NCBI GenBank assembly: GCA_039178835.1
Contig: JBCDFA010000001.1
Location: forward strand, 1 to 64,000
Length of the DNA stretch: 64,000 bases
DNA from: AL-N1 sp039178835
Lineage (GTDB): Bacteria; Chloroflexota; Chloroflexia; Chloroflexales; Roseiflexaceae
Direction: 5' to 3'
This document shows, piece by piece, positions 26,641 through 35,881 of this stretch (position 1 is the stretch's first letter; every line of letters starts with the position of its first letter). The position numbers and the translations under genes were made by a program. The notes under the pieces were generated by a model. That model saw nothing but the letters and a program-made list of their open reading frames with translations, was not told where the DNA came from and searched no databases.

Positions 26641-26667
26641 TCTGAACACTCTTTTATGCTATCTCCC

Positions 26668-26694
26668 CCACAATGTGAGGCAGGTATATTGTGG
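26668..26694 (+). promoter_or_regulatory. Hairpin enclosing the start of the SIS gene
   Basis: CCACAAT (26668-26674) pairs with ATTGTGG (26688-26694) in a 7-bp stem. Its 13-base loop holds the GAGG-like ribosome site and its 3' arm contains the GTG start. It may limit translation. Confidence 0.45.
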
Positions 26695-27251
26695 AGAATA
26701 TAGGCGCTTACTTGGAAAGTCTCGCAACAACCCTCTCAGCTACACCACAGGAATCACTACAATCTATCGAACGGGCGTTATGGGAAACCTACGCACGTGA
26801 TGGTGCCATCATCATATGTGGGAATGGTGGGAGTGCAGCGACTGCCTCCCACTTTGCATGCGATTTATCAAAATGGACCATTTGTGAAGATCGGCCTCGT
26901 ATGCGTGCCATCGCACTCACAGATAACATTCCAGTAATGCTTGCTTGGGCCAATGATACTCATTATGAGCGTGTATTTGTTGAGCAACTCATGAACATCT
27001 ATCGAACTGGCGACACGTTGGTGTCTATTTCTGGTAGTGGCAACTCGCCAAATGTCCTACGTGCTGTTGAATGGGCAAATGAACAGGGCGCCAATACTAT
27101 TAGTATGACTGGGTTTGGTGGCGGGCAATTGTCCAAGATGACCCATGTTGGAGTTGTTGTGCCAAGCCACTTTATGCCTGAAGTGGAAGATGTCCATATG
27201 GCGATATGTCACGCGTTGGCGGTGAGTATTGGCAAACGTATACAACAATAG
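26691..27251 (+). CDS. SIS-domain phosphosugar isomerase (GmhA-like)
   Basis: 186 residues starting at GTG 26691. Sugar isomerase fold with GNGGSAATASHFACDL, ALTDN and SISGSGNSPNVL loops binding the sugar phosphate, as in sedoheptulose-7-phosphate isomerase GmhA. It follows the glycosyltransferase by 50 bases. It could supply a heptose or similar sugar for surface glycans, but no other heptose genes are nearby. Confidence 0.85.
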   Translation: MENIGAYLESLATTLSATPQESLQSIERALWETYARDGAIIICGNGGSAATASHFACDLSKWTICEDRPRMRAIALTDNIPVMLAWANDTHYERVFVEQLMNIYRTGDTLVSISGSGNSPNVLRAVEWANEQGANTISMTGFGGGQLSKMTHVGVVVPSHFMPEVEDVHMAICHALAVSIGKRIQQ

Positions 27252-27276
27252 ACTACTCTATACATTGCATTGTGTG

Positions 27277-28074
27277 TCAATCACACATACGTTTCGCATC
27301 GGCGACCTCGCCAAAGACCAGTAACTTATCGTTTGTCAAAATACGTGTGTCAGCAGATGGACTGACAAGCACTTCTTCGTTGCGCCAGATTGCCAGGATG
27401 TTCAGGCCATGTTTCTGGCGTAGGTCTGCCTCTGCCAATGTTTTGCCCTGGAGATGCTCTGGCGCAATCACCTCGATAATCCCAATATTGGGATTGAGTT
27501 CCAAAAAATCCACTAGCCGAATGGATGAAAGTCGCCGTGCCAGCCGGACCCCGGCTTCGTGCTCAGGCAGAATGACTTCGTCCGCGCCGACCTGAATGAG
27601 AATGTCCCGTTGTGTTCGTGTACGCGCTTTGGCAATTACGCGTGGGACGCCCAATTTGCACAAAAGGACGGTTGCAAGCAGGTTGCTCTCAAAATCGGTA
27701 CCAATGCAAACCACCCCAATATCAAAGTGATCGATCCCAATTTCGCGCAGTGCATCAATATTTGTAGCGTCGATATTCACAACGTTGGGCAACTCAGAGG
27801 CAATGGCCTGTACTCGCTGATAGTCGCTATCGACGGTAAGGACGGTATGTCCCTGCTCAACAAGCGATTTAGCCAAACTGGTTCCAAATCGGCCTAAGCC
27901 AATAATAATAAATTGCCGTTTGTCGCGGTGCAAGAATGGGCGGCGGTTCCGACCGTGCGAGCGTAGATCTGGCAAGGAACGGGTATCTTGTGTGATAAGT
28001 TCTTTCTGGGTTTTTTGGGTTTGTTCTGTTGTATGATTGGTGAACTTCCACCATTGTCTAAATCGTTCTAACAT
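27277..28074 (-). CDS. trkA: Trk/Ktr potassium uptake regulatory subunit
   Basis: 265 residues: a basic N-terminal extension of about 50 residues, an RCK_N nucleotide-binding domain with FIIIGLGRFGTSLAKSL, then an RCK_C (TrkA-C) domain from about residue 185. It gates the membrane subunit encoded just upstream at 28157-29536. RCK_C domains of this kind are known c-di-AMP targets in Gram-positives; the DarA gene in this window makes that possible here too. It converges with the SIS gene. Confidence 0.93.
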   Translation of the reverse strand: MLERFRQWWKFTNHTTEQTQKTQKELITQDTRSLPDLRSHGRNRRPFLHRDKRQFIIIGLGRFGTSLAKSLVEQGHTVLTVDSDYQRVQAIASELPNVVNIDATNIDALREIGIDHFDIGVVCIGTDFESNLLATVLLCKLGVPRVIAKARTRTQRDILIQVGADEVILPEHEAGVRLARRLSSIRLVDFLELNPNIGIIEVIAPEHLQGKTLAEADLRQKHGLNILAIWRNEEVLVSPSADTRILTNDKLLVFGEVADAKRMCD

Positions 28075-28156
28075 AGCATCCTCTTGGATTATGAATGTAT
28101 GTGTTTATAGCTATCAATAGAGTTGTCTGTCGTTTAGATACATGATCGTCGTTATT

Positions 28157-29536
28157 TTAACCTATAACGATTTGCTCTGACGGGTAGAGCGCGGTAGTTG
28201 GTTTTTCTTGTTGGGCAATCAGGATGACGAGTGTAAGCGGGCCAAGGCGTCCCCAGAACATGGTAAAAGCGATCAGAAGGCGGCCTAGATCATCCAACTC
28301 TGAAGTTGTTCCAAGCGAGTATCCCGTATTCGAAAAGGCACTGATAACCTCAAAACCTACTTCAAATCCTGCTCCTGTACGATCAACGAGGAGGATCAAG
28401 GTAACGATAAAACATAAGAGAGTCGAGACCGTCATAACGGCTACGGCTTTGCCAATAGTCTCAAGCGGCAATGTACGTCCAAAGACGACGGATTGTGGTT
28501 TTCCACGCACGGTGGACACCACTGCTACGATAAGGACACCAACCGTGCTGATCGTTACACCACCAGCCATTGAGGCAGGAGCACCTCCGATAAACATAGA
28601 TATCATAAGAGTCAACGCACTTGCTTCGTTTAATTCATTTAATGGCACAATCGTTAAACCAGCAGTCCGTGATGATACGACACTAAAGAGTGCTATCCAG
28701 AAACGTTCGAGGGGGGTAGCCTGGGTAATTGTCCCAAAAAAATCATCGAATGCGAAGACGATTAACCCTAAAACAATAAGTATGGCTGAAATGATTAATG
28801 TTAGCTTCGTATGGACAAGTAATTTGTTATCCCAGGGGAAGGTGATAAGATCGAGGGCAACCAGGATACCAAGTCCCCCTAGTATAATGAGCCCCATTAA
28901 AACGGTTAGCGTAAATATGTCATTGCCAAAGCCAAAGAGCGGGCTATCAACACCACTGTATAAATCAAACCCTGCATTGCAGAAGGCACTGATTGAGTGA
29001 AAAATAGCCAGATATGCTGCCCGTCCCATACCCATTTCGGGCCACCAACGGAGCCAGAGCAAGATGGCTCCAGCAAGCTGGATAATAGATGTAACGAACA
29101 ATACAGAAAGTGTTAGACGACCAATACCAATGGTATGCATAACACCGAGAGATTGGCGTAGTAGTAATCGTTCAGCGATACCAAGACGTCGACCAATGAG
29201 GGCAAACAAAAGGACCGAGAACGCTACAAAGCCGATTCCCCCAATCTGTATTAGAAGCAGAACTACAATCTGACCAAAAAGGGAGAGATCACGTGCTGGG
29301 GTAATCACAACAAGACCAGTGACGGTCGTAGCACTTGTTGAGGTGAATAGGGCCTCGCTCCACGTGAGTGGACGCTCGGTTCCAGCTATGGGCAGCCGCA
29401 GCAGCACAGTACCAACCAATATAATGAGCGCAAACCCGATCACCAATGTTTGCGCGTTCTTACGAGCCAGTGGATTGATCGGCTGACGTACTACTGTGGC
29501 ATTTGAGAGATTGCCATCTTTCGTCATATGTGCCAT
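28157..29536 (-). CDS. trkH: Trk/Ktr potassium uptake membrane subunit
   Basis: 459 residues with four channel-like repeats. The selectivity-filter segments are TTVTG, NAGFD, RTAG and NTGYS, each with the invariant glycine. GGxxxS-type GGAPASMAGGV lies in the third repeat region. The length suits KtrB more than the longer E. coli TrkH. AGGA lies nine bases before the ATG. It is followed by trkA after 82 bases. Confidence 0.93.
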   Translation of the reverse strand: MAHMTKDGNLSNATVVRQPINPLARKNAQTLVIGFALIILVGTVLLRLPIAGTERPLTWSEALFTSTSATTVTGLVVITPARDLSLFGQIVVLLLIQIGGIGFVAFSVLLFALIGRRLGIAERLLLRQSLGVMHTIGIGRLTLSVLFVTSIIQLAGAILLWLRWWPEMGMGRAAYLAIFHSISAFCNAGFDLYSGVDSPLFGFGNDIFTLTVLMGLIILGGLGILVALDLITFPWDNKLLVHTKLTLIISAILIVLGLIVFAFDDFFGTITQATPLERFWIALFSVVSSRTAGLTIVPLNELNEASALTLMISMFIGGAPASMAGGVTISTVGVLIVAVVSTVRGKPQSVVFGRTLPLETIGKAVAVMTVSTLLCFIVTLILLVDRTGAGFEVGFEVISAFSNTGYSLGTTSELDDLGRLLIAFTMFWGRLGPLTLVILIAQQEKPTTALYPSEQIVIG

Positions 29537-29590
29537 AGCGGATTGTCCTGTAGGAGAGGCTCATTATTGCATCTCGATCTCTTGCTATCG

Positions 29591-29618
29591 AGTATAGCTG
29601 TTTTACTGATTGTACAAA
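29591..29618 (-). promoter_or_regulatory. Promoter of trkH-trkA
   Basis: TTTGTA (29618-29613), 16-base spacer, TATACT (29596-29591) on the minus strand. The predicted leader is about 48 bases. Confidence 0.5.
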
Positions 29619-29995
29619 GAGGATTGGAGGGAACTCGATACAAAGTAGAACGTGTAACATCGGCAAGAGATCATTATTCTATCTCTCCAACACCGCTTTG
29701 TGTGCATATTCACGAAGCAATGCCTGTATTATATGACTTCCCCTGGTTTTGGGCAATACATCTCTTGACGGGCTCCAAGAGTGGCTTAACATCTTCTCTT
29801 GATCCGTATTATATCCTATTTCTCATGATGCATAGCTCTATATTACCTGTGGTTTGTTCTTTTTGAGAGAAGCATGTATCACCTAATATGGTCCATTTCA
29901 CTATTATTGATACCTGAATGGATGACACAATACGCCTTTTTGCATACTGATCGTATAATAGTCAAACACACATTCTCGTTCAAAGTAGGTGACAG
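29619..29995 (+). promoter_or_regulatory. Gene-free region before folD, with -10 box
   Basis: No gene is supported between the trkH promoter and folD. A consensus TATAAT at 29954-29959 lies 37 bases before folD, without a recognisable -35. GTAGGTGA serves as the ribosome site. Nothing else stands out. Confidence 0.45.
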
Positions 29996-30850
29996 ATGGC
30001 AGCAATGATTTTGGATGGACGTATGTTGGCCAAAACACTTCGTGAGGAATTGCGCACAGAGATCCAACAGTTTACGTCCGAAGTTGGAATAACCCCCACA
30101 TTGGCAGTAGTTCACGTCGAAGGAGATAGTGCTTCAGAGCGGTATGTACGAAGCATTCAAAAAGCCTGTGACAATCTCGGCATTCATTTTATTAAGCCAC
30201 ATCTCGCAGAAGGAACCCAACAGGATCGCCTTGAGTCAGTGGTGCGCGGTCTCAGTGAGGATGAAAAGACACATGGTATTCTTTTACAACTTCCTCTTCC
30301 GGCAGGCCTTGATGCTGATACGGCAATTGCCCAGCTTGATCCACGCAAAGATGTCGATGGTATCCATCCTTCTAATGCCGGATTGCTTATGCAAGGTGAG
30401 CCACGTTTTGTACCCAATACACCTGCAGGTGGTATAGAACTTCTGCAACGTTACAATATTGAGATATCTGGTAAGCGTGCTGTTATCGTTGGGCGGAGCA
30501 TGGTCGTCGGGAAACCTATGTCATTACTCCTGCTCCAGTCTCACGCGACAGTCACGATTGCTCATTCCCGTACTCCTGATCTTGCTGCAGTTGTACGAGA
30601 GGCAGACATCGTAGTGGTTGCTGCTGGCCGTGCCAAACTGGTCGATGGTTCTATGATTCGACCAGGAGCAGTGGTTGTCGATTTTGGCATCAATGTGCAG
30701 GATGATGGCTCAATGACAGGTGATGTCGATTTTGCAAGTGCATCAGAGGTAGCTAGTGCCATAACGCCGGTCCCCGGTGGCACCGGACCTGTCACCAATG
30801 TCATGTTGCTGCGGAATGTTTTACATGCTGCTCGTTTGTTACAAACGTAG
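29996..30850 (+). CDS. folD: Bifunctional methylenetetrahydrofolate dehydrogenase/cyclohydrolase
   Basis: 284 residues. Interconverts 5,10-methylene-THF and 10-formyl-THF for one-carbon metabolism. Active-site Tyr/Lys in SERYVRSIQKAC, GILLQLPLP, PRKDVDGIHPSN, the NADP loop VIVGRSMVVGKPM and the closing PVPGGTGPVTNVMLL are all present. It converges with the UbiB-type kinase gene, with 16 bases between stops. Confidence 0.98.
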   Translation: MAAMILDGRMLAKTLREELRTEIQQFTSEVGITPTLAVVHVEGDSASERYVRSIQKACDNLGIHFIKPHLAEGTQQDRLESVVRGLSEDEKTHGILLQLPLPAGLDADTAIAQLDPRKDVDGIHPSNAGLLMQGEPRFVPNTPAGGIELLQRYNIEISGKRAVIVGRSMVVGKPMSLLLLQSHATVTIAHSRTPDLAAVVREADIVVVAAGRAKLVDGSMIRPGAVVVDFGINVQDDGSMTGDVDFASASEVASAITPVPGGTGPVTNVMLLRNVLHAARLLQT

Positions 30851-30866
30851 CCGTTTCTATCGACAG

Positions 30867-32540
30867 CTATGGGTCACCGCGACGTATGATGCTCACAAGC
30901 AGTGCTAAGCCAGTAAGGATGGCACCGATGCTGCCAATCAGGCTAAAAATAAACATGAACTGATTGTTCCATCCGAGACTAGCGGCGACACCGGTCATCC
31001 CTAATGTCAGCATAAAGGACATAAAAGTAACCGACAGCGCGATCCGCATGCTTGCCAATGTCAGTGCAGAGGCAAGGCGTCGTGTCTCTGTCTCCCGTGT
31101 TTGAAGTGTTAGTTCACCATCCTCGAGACGACGGAGTGTATCGCTCAGTTGTCTCGGCAGAATCGTTGCTACTTCGCGAACCTCTTGTACTTGCTCCAAT
31201 GTGCGTTTTGCAACGGTTTCTGGTGAAGCAAGTTCTGCCAAGGCACGAGTCGCATAAGGCCGTGCCACGGCAAATGTATCAAGGTGGGGATCAAGTTGTA
31301 TACCAACGCCTTCCATCATCACGATTGCTTTCAACAATAACGCAAGAGGAACCGGCATGCGTAAATGATGCCGTCGGATAATCTGCAGTAATTCTTCGTT
31401 TGTCTCGTGTGCCGACATTTCTTCCAGTGGGCTGTCAACAATGCGATCCATGAACCGCATCAGATCGCGTCGCAACGTGGGTGTGACATCACGTCGGTCT
31501 AAGATATCTAGATGTTGCATGGCCCGTAATGCACCATTTGCATCATTGCGTGTGAGCGCTACTAACAGCAGGAGCAGGTTGTTAATGGTTTCTCGATCAA
31601 GCGAAACAACCTGCCCGAAATCGACGACACCAATGACGGCATTTGGTAGTGCAAAAAAATTACCTGGATGGGGATCAGCGTGAAAGAAGCCATCACGAAA
31701 AATCTCGCGAAGAATAAGTTCAACGCTATTACGAGCAAGCGATTTTTGATCAATGCCGTTCTCTTGTAGTTGTTGGATATCGTTAATTTTGACACCAAAT
31801 AATCGTTCGCTCGTGAGTACACGCAGGCTGGTATGTTCCCAATAGATAGTTGGTATGTGTATGATGGTACTACCACGAAAGTTCTTGCGAAAGCGATCAG
31901 CATTACGTCCTTCACGTCGATAATCTAATTCGGAACGTAATGTGGTACTAAGCTCCCAGGCCAGATCGACAAGGTTATATTGACTCCCCAGTGCTGTGCG
32001 CTCTTGTGCTAAGGCTGCGATATCGTTGAGAATAGCTAGATCGAGGGTCATTGTTTGCTGAATGTCTGGCCGTTGGATCTTCACGACGACCCGCTCTCCA
32101 CTGTGAAGGGTGGCAGTGTGCACCTGCCCGAGCGATGCAGCGGCCAGAGGCTCATAGCAGAAGTCTTGAAACGCGGTATGCAATGGTCGACCCAGTTCAG
32201 ACTCGATGATCTTGATGGCGACATCAGCAGGAAATGGTGGGACAGTATCCTGCAGTTTGGTTAATTCGATCAGGAAGGCAGGTGGCAAAATATCACCACG
32301 GGTACTGAGCATTTGCCCTAGCTTGACAAATGTTGGACCAAGTGCGATTAACGTTTGTCGTAGTCGTTCTGGCCCACTGAGTGGATCAGGAACAGAGTGA
32401 CGAACAATACGGCTAGGTAACGATAAGAGATTGGAAAGACCTAACTGCTCTACAAGATACCCAAAGCCATGATGCCCAAGGACCTGGGCTATTTGGCGAT
32501 AACGTCCCAAGTAGCGTGCCTGACGGACGATTGGCCACAT
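30867..32540 (-). CDS. ABC1/UbiB-family atypical kinase
   Basis: 557 residues. The KxGQ motif FVKLGQMLSTRGDILP, the Ala-rich loop AAASLGQVH, VVKIQRP, DGFFHADPHPGNFF and VVDFGQV mark the family. Two C-terminal membrane helices (about 495-520 and 525-550) anchor it. UbiB members support quinone synthesis or lipid-related processes; the exact role here is inference, but this genome segment also encodes quinone-using complex I. ATG has AAGGA eight bases upstream, and a TATAAT box lies at 32581-32576. Confidence 0.92.
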   Translation of the reverse strand: MWPIVRQARYLGRYRQIAQVLGHHGFGYLVEQLGLSNLLSLPSRIVRHSVPDPLSGPERLRQTLIALGPTFVKLGQMLSTRGDILPPAFLIELTKLQDTVPPFPADVAIKIIESELGRPLHTAFQDFCYEPLAAASLGQVHTATLHSGERVVVKIQRPDIQQTMTLDLAILNDIAALAQERTALGSQYNLVDLAWELSTTLRSELDYRREGRNADRFRKNFRGSTIIHIPTIYWEHTSLRVLTSERLFGVKINDIQQLQENGIDQKSLARNSVELILREIFRDGFFHADPHPGNFFALPNAVIGVVDFGQVVSLDRETINNLLLLLVALTRNDANGALRAMQHLDILDRRDVTPTLRRDLMRFMDRIVDSPLEEMSAHETNEELLQIIRRHHLRMPVPLALLLKAIVMMEGVGIQLDPHLDTFAVARPYATRALAELASPETVAKRTLEQVQEVREVATILPRQLSDTLRRLEDGELTLQTRETETRRLASALTLASMRIALSVTFMSFMLTLGMTGVAASLGWNNQFMFIFSLIGSIGAILTGLALLVSIIRRGDP

Positions 32541-32678
32541 GTGTGTATTCCTTCATATAGCTAGAATCCCACGGTATTATAAGGAGTGGGAGTAATAGTA
32601 TGTTCCATGATATTGTGTCATACTCTGGATCTTACTCTGTTGCATGTTCGCCGTCAATGTGCTAACTGTTCATTATGG

Positions 32679-32706
32679 TTGAGATTATATGTTTCTGTGG
32701 TATGCT
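32679..32706 (+). promoter_or_regulatory. Promoter of the four-repeat protein
   Basis: TTGAGA (32679-32684), 16-base spacer, extended TGG-TATGCT (32701-32706). The leader of about 110 bases contains a small GCCTA/TAGGC hairpin near 32793-32806. Confidence 0.55.
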
Positions 32707-32823
32707 AGTAGCAGATACACAGATTAACAATATCTTCTCCTGTAGCTTTCAAAACACAGGATCGTTGGTGTTAACCAAGGGTCTTATAGCTATGCCTAAA
32801 ACTAGGCGAGAGAACACAGTAGA

Positions 32824-33249
32824 ATGGTAGTAGATATCACCCTTTACAGTCTCGATATGATTGTTTCAACGGTGCAGTACCGTAAAATTGCCGAAATTCG
32901 GGGGAGTATTGTGTATCGGCTTATTCCTCTTGGATTATCACCACAATTTGCTCCACTTGCCGAAATCCGTGGCAACGCCGTCTACATGGTACACGACTCA
33001 TCGCTATCAGGAACACATGGCGCTGCTTTTGCTGAGATTCGTGGCGGTCGTGTGTATGAAATTATCGGAACAGTAGCACATCCGCAGTACCGTCAGATTG
33101 CAGAAGTGCGTGGTATGAGTGTGTACAAAATGACCTCAAGCCTAGATATGGGGCGCCCTCGAAAAGTGGTTGAGGCGCAGGGAGAAGCTGACACTGTCCG
33201 TATTGGTGGCGCTGTTGCAGCACTTATGTATGCCGGATGGATTATTTAG
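32824..33249 (+). CDS. Small protein with four IAEIRG-x-x-VY repeats
   Basis: 141 residues; not recognised with certainty. Four units repeat about every 24-28 residues: YRKIAEIRGSIVYRL, FAPLAEIRGNAVYMV, GAAFAEIRGGRVYEI and YRQIAEVRGMSVYKM. Each looks like a beta-hairpin with a Gly turn, so the whole may form a small closed beta structure such as a four-fold propeller-like or flower fold. A Gly/Ala-rich C-terminus with a short hydrophobic stretch (GGAVAALMYAGWII) could touch the membrane. The start is uncertain: ATG 32824 or 32857, neither with a strong ribosome site. It is monocistronic with its own promoter. Confidence 0.7.
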   Translation: MVVDITLYSLDMIVSTVQYRKIAEIRGSIVYRLIPLGLSPQFAPLAEIRGNAVYMVHDSSLSGTHGAAFAEIRGGRVYEIIGTVAHPQYRQIAEVRGMSVYKMTSSLDMGRPRKVVEAQGEADTVRIGGAVAALMYAGWII

Positions 33250-33575
33250 ATTCAATCTCTGTCTGTTGTGCTTGCTTACATCTGATATCTCAAGGATATC
33301 TTAAGGTTTCTTGGGGGAAACTTGTGTTGAAATTGAGGCTATCATCATAGACTTGTGTGAACTCCTCTCTCCTCTACTTCTTGCCCTGCCGCAATTAATA
33401 GACGGTAGGGCAAGAAAATATCACACAACTGATACATCTTCCATGTTTTTTGTTACGTATACTAATGGCAGGCTGAAGTGGTGATATTTGGCGTGGAAGT
33501 TGCATAACACAGAACGTGAAGTTATCATGAAAAATGACGAATAGAGCGAGATGACGTCTAGAGTCAGGAGTATGT
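33250..33575. other. Gene-free stretch with a strong hairpin
   Basis: TTCTTGCCCTGCCG (33378-33391) and CGGTAGGGCAAGAA (33403-33416) form a 14-bp stem with one G-U pair around an 11-base loop. No T-run follows on either strand, so it is not a standard terminator. A TATACT box lies at 33458-33463 upstream of the next gene. A GATATC-TCAAG-GATATC palindrome lies near 33283-33299. Confidence 0.5.
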
Positions 33576-33914
33576 ATGAAACCAGAGTATAACGATCAGC
33601 AGGTGATTAGTGACGTCAGTCCTGTTGTGCGAAACCAACTTCACGAGCGTATTGTGTATGCGGAAGGCGACCTTGATACGGTTGAGGAAGAAATTCGGGC
33701 GCAAATTGAGGAGATTGATTATGGTATGAAATATCACAACGAAACTGTTCAACGCCGCCGCAGGTCCGATAGAGCATTTTTTGTTGCTCAGTTACGCTAT
33801 CTCAGGAAACATACGCAATCTCTACGAGCAATCCGACAGCCAAAATCTACTGTCTTCAAACGTATCATATCATTTCTTCGTTCTCGAAAAATGATACCTT
33901 ACAACGTCCCATAG
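33576..33914 (+). CDS. Small charged protein, unknown function
   Basis: 112 residues, not recognised. It is helical and highly charged: an acidic, coiled-coil-like first half (about 25-55, rich in Glu) and a strongly basic second half with VQRRRRSDRAF and RSRK. No signal or membrane segment. AGGAG lies five bases before ATG 33576, which supports it being real. It precedes the antiporter gene by 43 bases and may be cotranscribed with it. Confidence 0.65.
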   Translation: MKPEYNDQQVISDVSPVVRNQLHERIVYAEGDLDTVEEEIRAQIEEIDYGMKYHNETVQRRRRSDRAFFVAQLRYLRKHTQSLRAIRQPKSTVFKRIISFLRSRKMIPYNVP

Positions 33915-33957
33915 CTATAGTTGTATAAAACAAAAGGAGTGCACGGTTGTACTGTCA

Positions 33958-35877
33958 ATGCAAACAGTCCATACCGTGCGATTTGTTATGAGCGCACACG
34001 ACATTCTCATTATGATGGGGTTGGTTCTCTCTATGGGTATCGCAACCCAACTACTCGCTGACTATATTAAATTACCAGCTATTGTTCCGTTGTTGGCAGT
34101 TGGGGTATTACTTGGCCCTGAGGTGCTGAACCTTGTTCGGCCTGATGAACTGGGTTTGGGGCTACGTGTAATCATTCCGCTTATGGTTGCTATTATTGTC
34201 TTCGAGGGAGGGATGGCACTGGATATCACCTATCTCCGACAAGTCTCACGTGTGGTGCGTAACCTCATTACGATTGGCTGTATCGTAACAGCACTCTTGG
34301 CTTCTGCCATTGCACACTGGCTGGTTGGTCTTGATTGGTCACTGGCTCTTTTGTTTGGTGCATTGGTCAGTATTACAGGGCCAACAGTCATCAATCCTTT
34401 GTTACGCCGGGCAGCGGTCACACAAAAGCTCAAAACAATCCTTATTGCTGAGGGTGTTTTGGTTGATGCGGTTGGTGCTGTTCTTGCCGTAGTCGTGTTG
34501 GAAGCCATCCTTGCACAACGCCAACCGCTCACAGGTTTTAGTGAGTGGGCCATTCGTGTGGGCGGTGGTGCGCTCATTGGTATTGCTGGTGGATGGTTGT
34601 TGGGGCGTGGCCTCCAACAGATAGGAAAACAGTTTTCACCTGAACTGACGCGACTGAGTGCTCTTGGCGGTGCGATTGCCATTTACACCATCGCTGACAC
34701 ATTTAGTGCGGAAGCTGGTATTGCTGCGGCTGCGGCTGCTGGTATTGTAGTAGGCAATACACGATTTCCTCACGAGGAAGAAGTTCATCATTTTAAAGGT
34801 GATCTCACAACACTCGGTATCGGGGTCATCTTTATCTTATTGGCAGCCAACATACAGTTTGGTGATCTCGCGGCTCTTGGGTGGAATGGCGTGTTAGGAG
34901 TCGTTGCGTTGATGCTTTTGGTTCGCCCAGTGGCGGTGCTACTTTCAACGATTGGTACACGACTTACTATCAAAGAACGCTTGTTTATCTCCGCGGTCGG
35001 GCCACGTGGTATTGTTTCAGCCTCTTTTGCTACGTTCGCAGCGCTCCGTCTTGAAGATGCTGGTTATGCTGATAGTAATTTGCTTATTGGTCTGGTGTTC
35101 ATGGTTGTTATTGGTACTGTCGTGGTCCAAAGTTTTTCAACGCCGTGGGTGGCCAAATGGTTAGGAGTACGTCCGATGCTTACAGTTATTATTGGTGCAG
35201 ATCCACTAGGACGTGATCTGGCGCGTAATTTGCAGGCACAAGGCGAAGAGGTTGTGCTGATTGATCGAGATCCTCAAAGTGTTGCTCAGGCTCGCCAACA
35301 GGAATTAACAGTCCTTGAAGGTGATGCATCCCATGAACAGGTGTTACGCAAAGCAGGTATTGAACGTGCACACAGTATTGTTGCAACAACGTCAAGCGAT
35401 AAGGCGAATCTCCTTATCTGTCAGTTAGCACGTTCGCGCTTTGGTATTAATGATCTTGTTGCACGTGTCAATGATGATGCAAATATCAAAATGTTTACAG
35501 AGCTTGGTATTCGTGCGATGAGTCCGAATGCTGTAGCTGTAATGGTCTTGGAAAATCTTTTGCGTCGCCCCAGTACACTCCAGTTATTGACCGATCTAGA
35601 TCCTGGCAAAGAGGTGCGAGAGGCGACGGTTCACAATCAGGTATTTGTTGGGAAAGCCTTGAAAGACCTTTCTCTCGAAGGTGATGTCCTGATCGTCATG
35701 ATCCGTCGCGCAAACAAGCTCTTTGTGCCACATGGGAGTACGACGCTGGCATATGGTGATCAAATTACGATTATTGGTGCTTCAGAAGATGCCGCATATG
35801 CAGCATCTAATTTTGAGATCCAGACTGGCTCAGGTAAAGCATCGGTTGTTGGTGCAACCCCGGATATGTCCTCCTAA
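33958..35877 (+). CDS. Cation/proton antiporter with TrkA domains
   Basis: 639 residues. About 12 membrane helices (residues 12-400) with the Na+/H+ exchanger pattern, including FEGGMALD, SITGPTVINPLL and GPRGIVSASFA. Cytoplasmic RCK_N (VIIGADPLGRDLARNL, about 410-540) and RCK_C (about 545-625) domains follow. It probably moves Na+ or K+ against protons, gated by nucleotide or c-di-AMP ligands through the RCK part. The start is uncertain: ATG 33958 or the ATG ten codons later. It converges with lhgO, with 4 bases between stops. Confidence 0.92.
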   Translation: MQTVHTVRFVMSAHDILIMMGLVLSMGIATQLLADYIKLPAIVPLLAVGVLLGPEVLNLVRPDELGLGLRVIIPLMVAIIVFEGGMALDITYLRQVSRVVRNLITIGCIVTALLASAIAHWLVGLDWSLALLFGALVSITGPTVINPLLRRAAVTQKLKTILIAEGVLVDAVGAVLAVVVLEAILAQRQPLTGFSEWAIRVGGGALIGIAGGWLLGRGLQQIGKQFSPELTRLSALGGAIAIYTIADTFSAEAGIAAAAAAGIVVGNTRFPHEEEVHHFKGDLTTLGIGVIFILLAANIQFGDLAALGWNGVLGVVALMLLVRPVAVLLSTIGTRLTIKERLFISAVGPRGIVSASFATFAALRLEDAGYADSNLLIGLVFMVVIGTVVVQSFSTPWVAKWLGVRPMLTVIIGADPLGRDLARNLQAQGEEVVLIDRDPQSVAQARQQELTVLEGDASHEQVLRKAGIERAHSIVATTSSDKANLLICQLARSRFGINDLVARVNDDANIKMFTELGIRAMSPNAVAVMVLENLLRRPSTLQLLTDLDPGKEVREATVHNQVFVGKALKDLSLEGDVLIVMIRRANKLFVPHGSTTLAYGDQITIIGASEDAAYAASNFEIQTGSGKASVVGATPDMSS

Positions 35878-35881
35878 TAAT

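Noticed and set aside
28224..29000. Plus-strand open frame of 258 codons
   Set aside because: It lies antisense to trkH, whose protein is clearly recognisable, and its translation is low-complexity Pro/Thr/Arg-rich.
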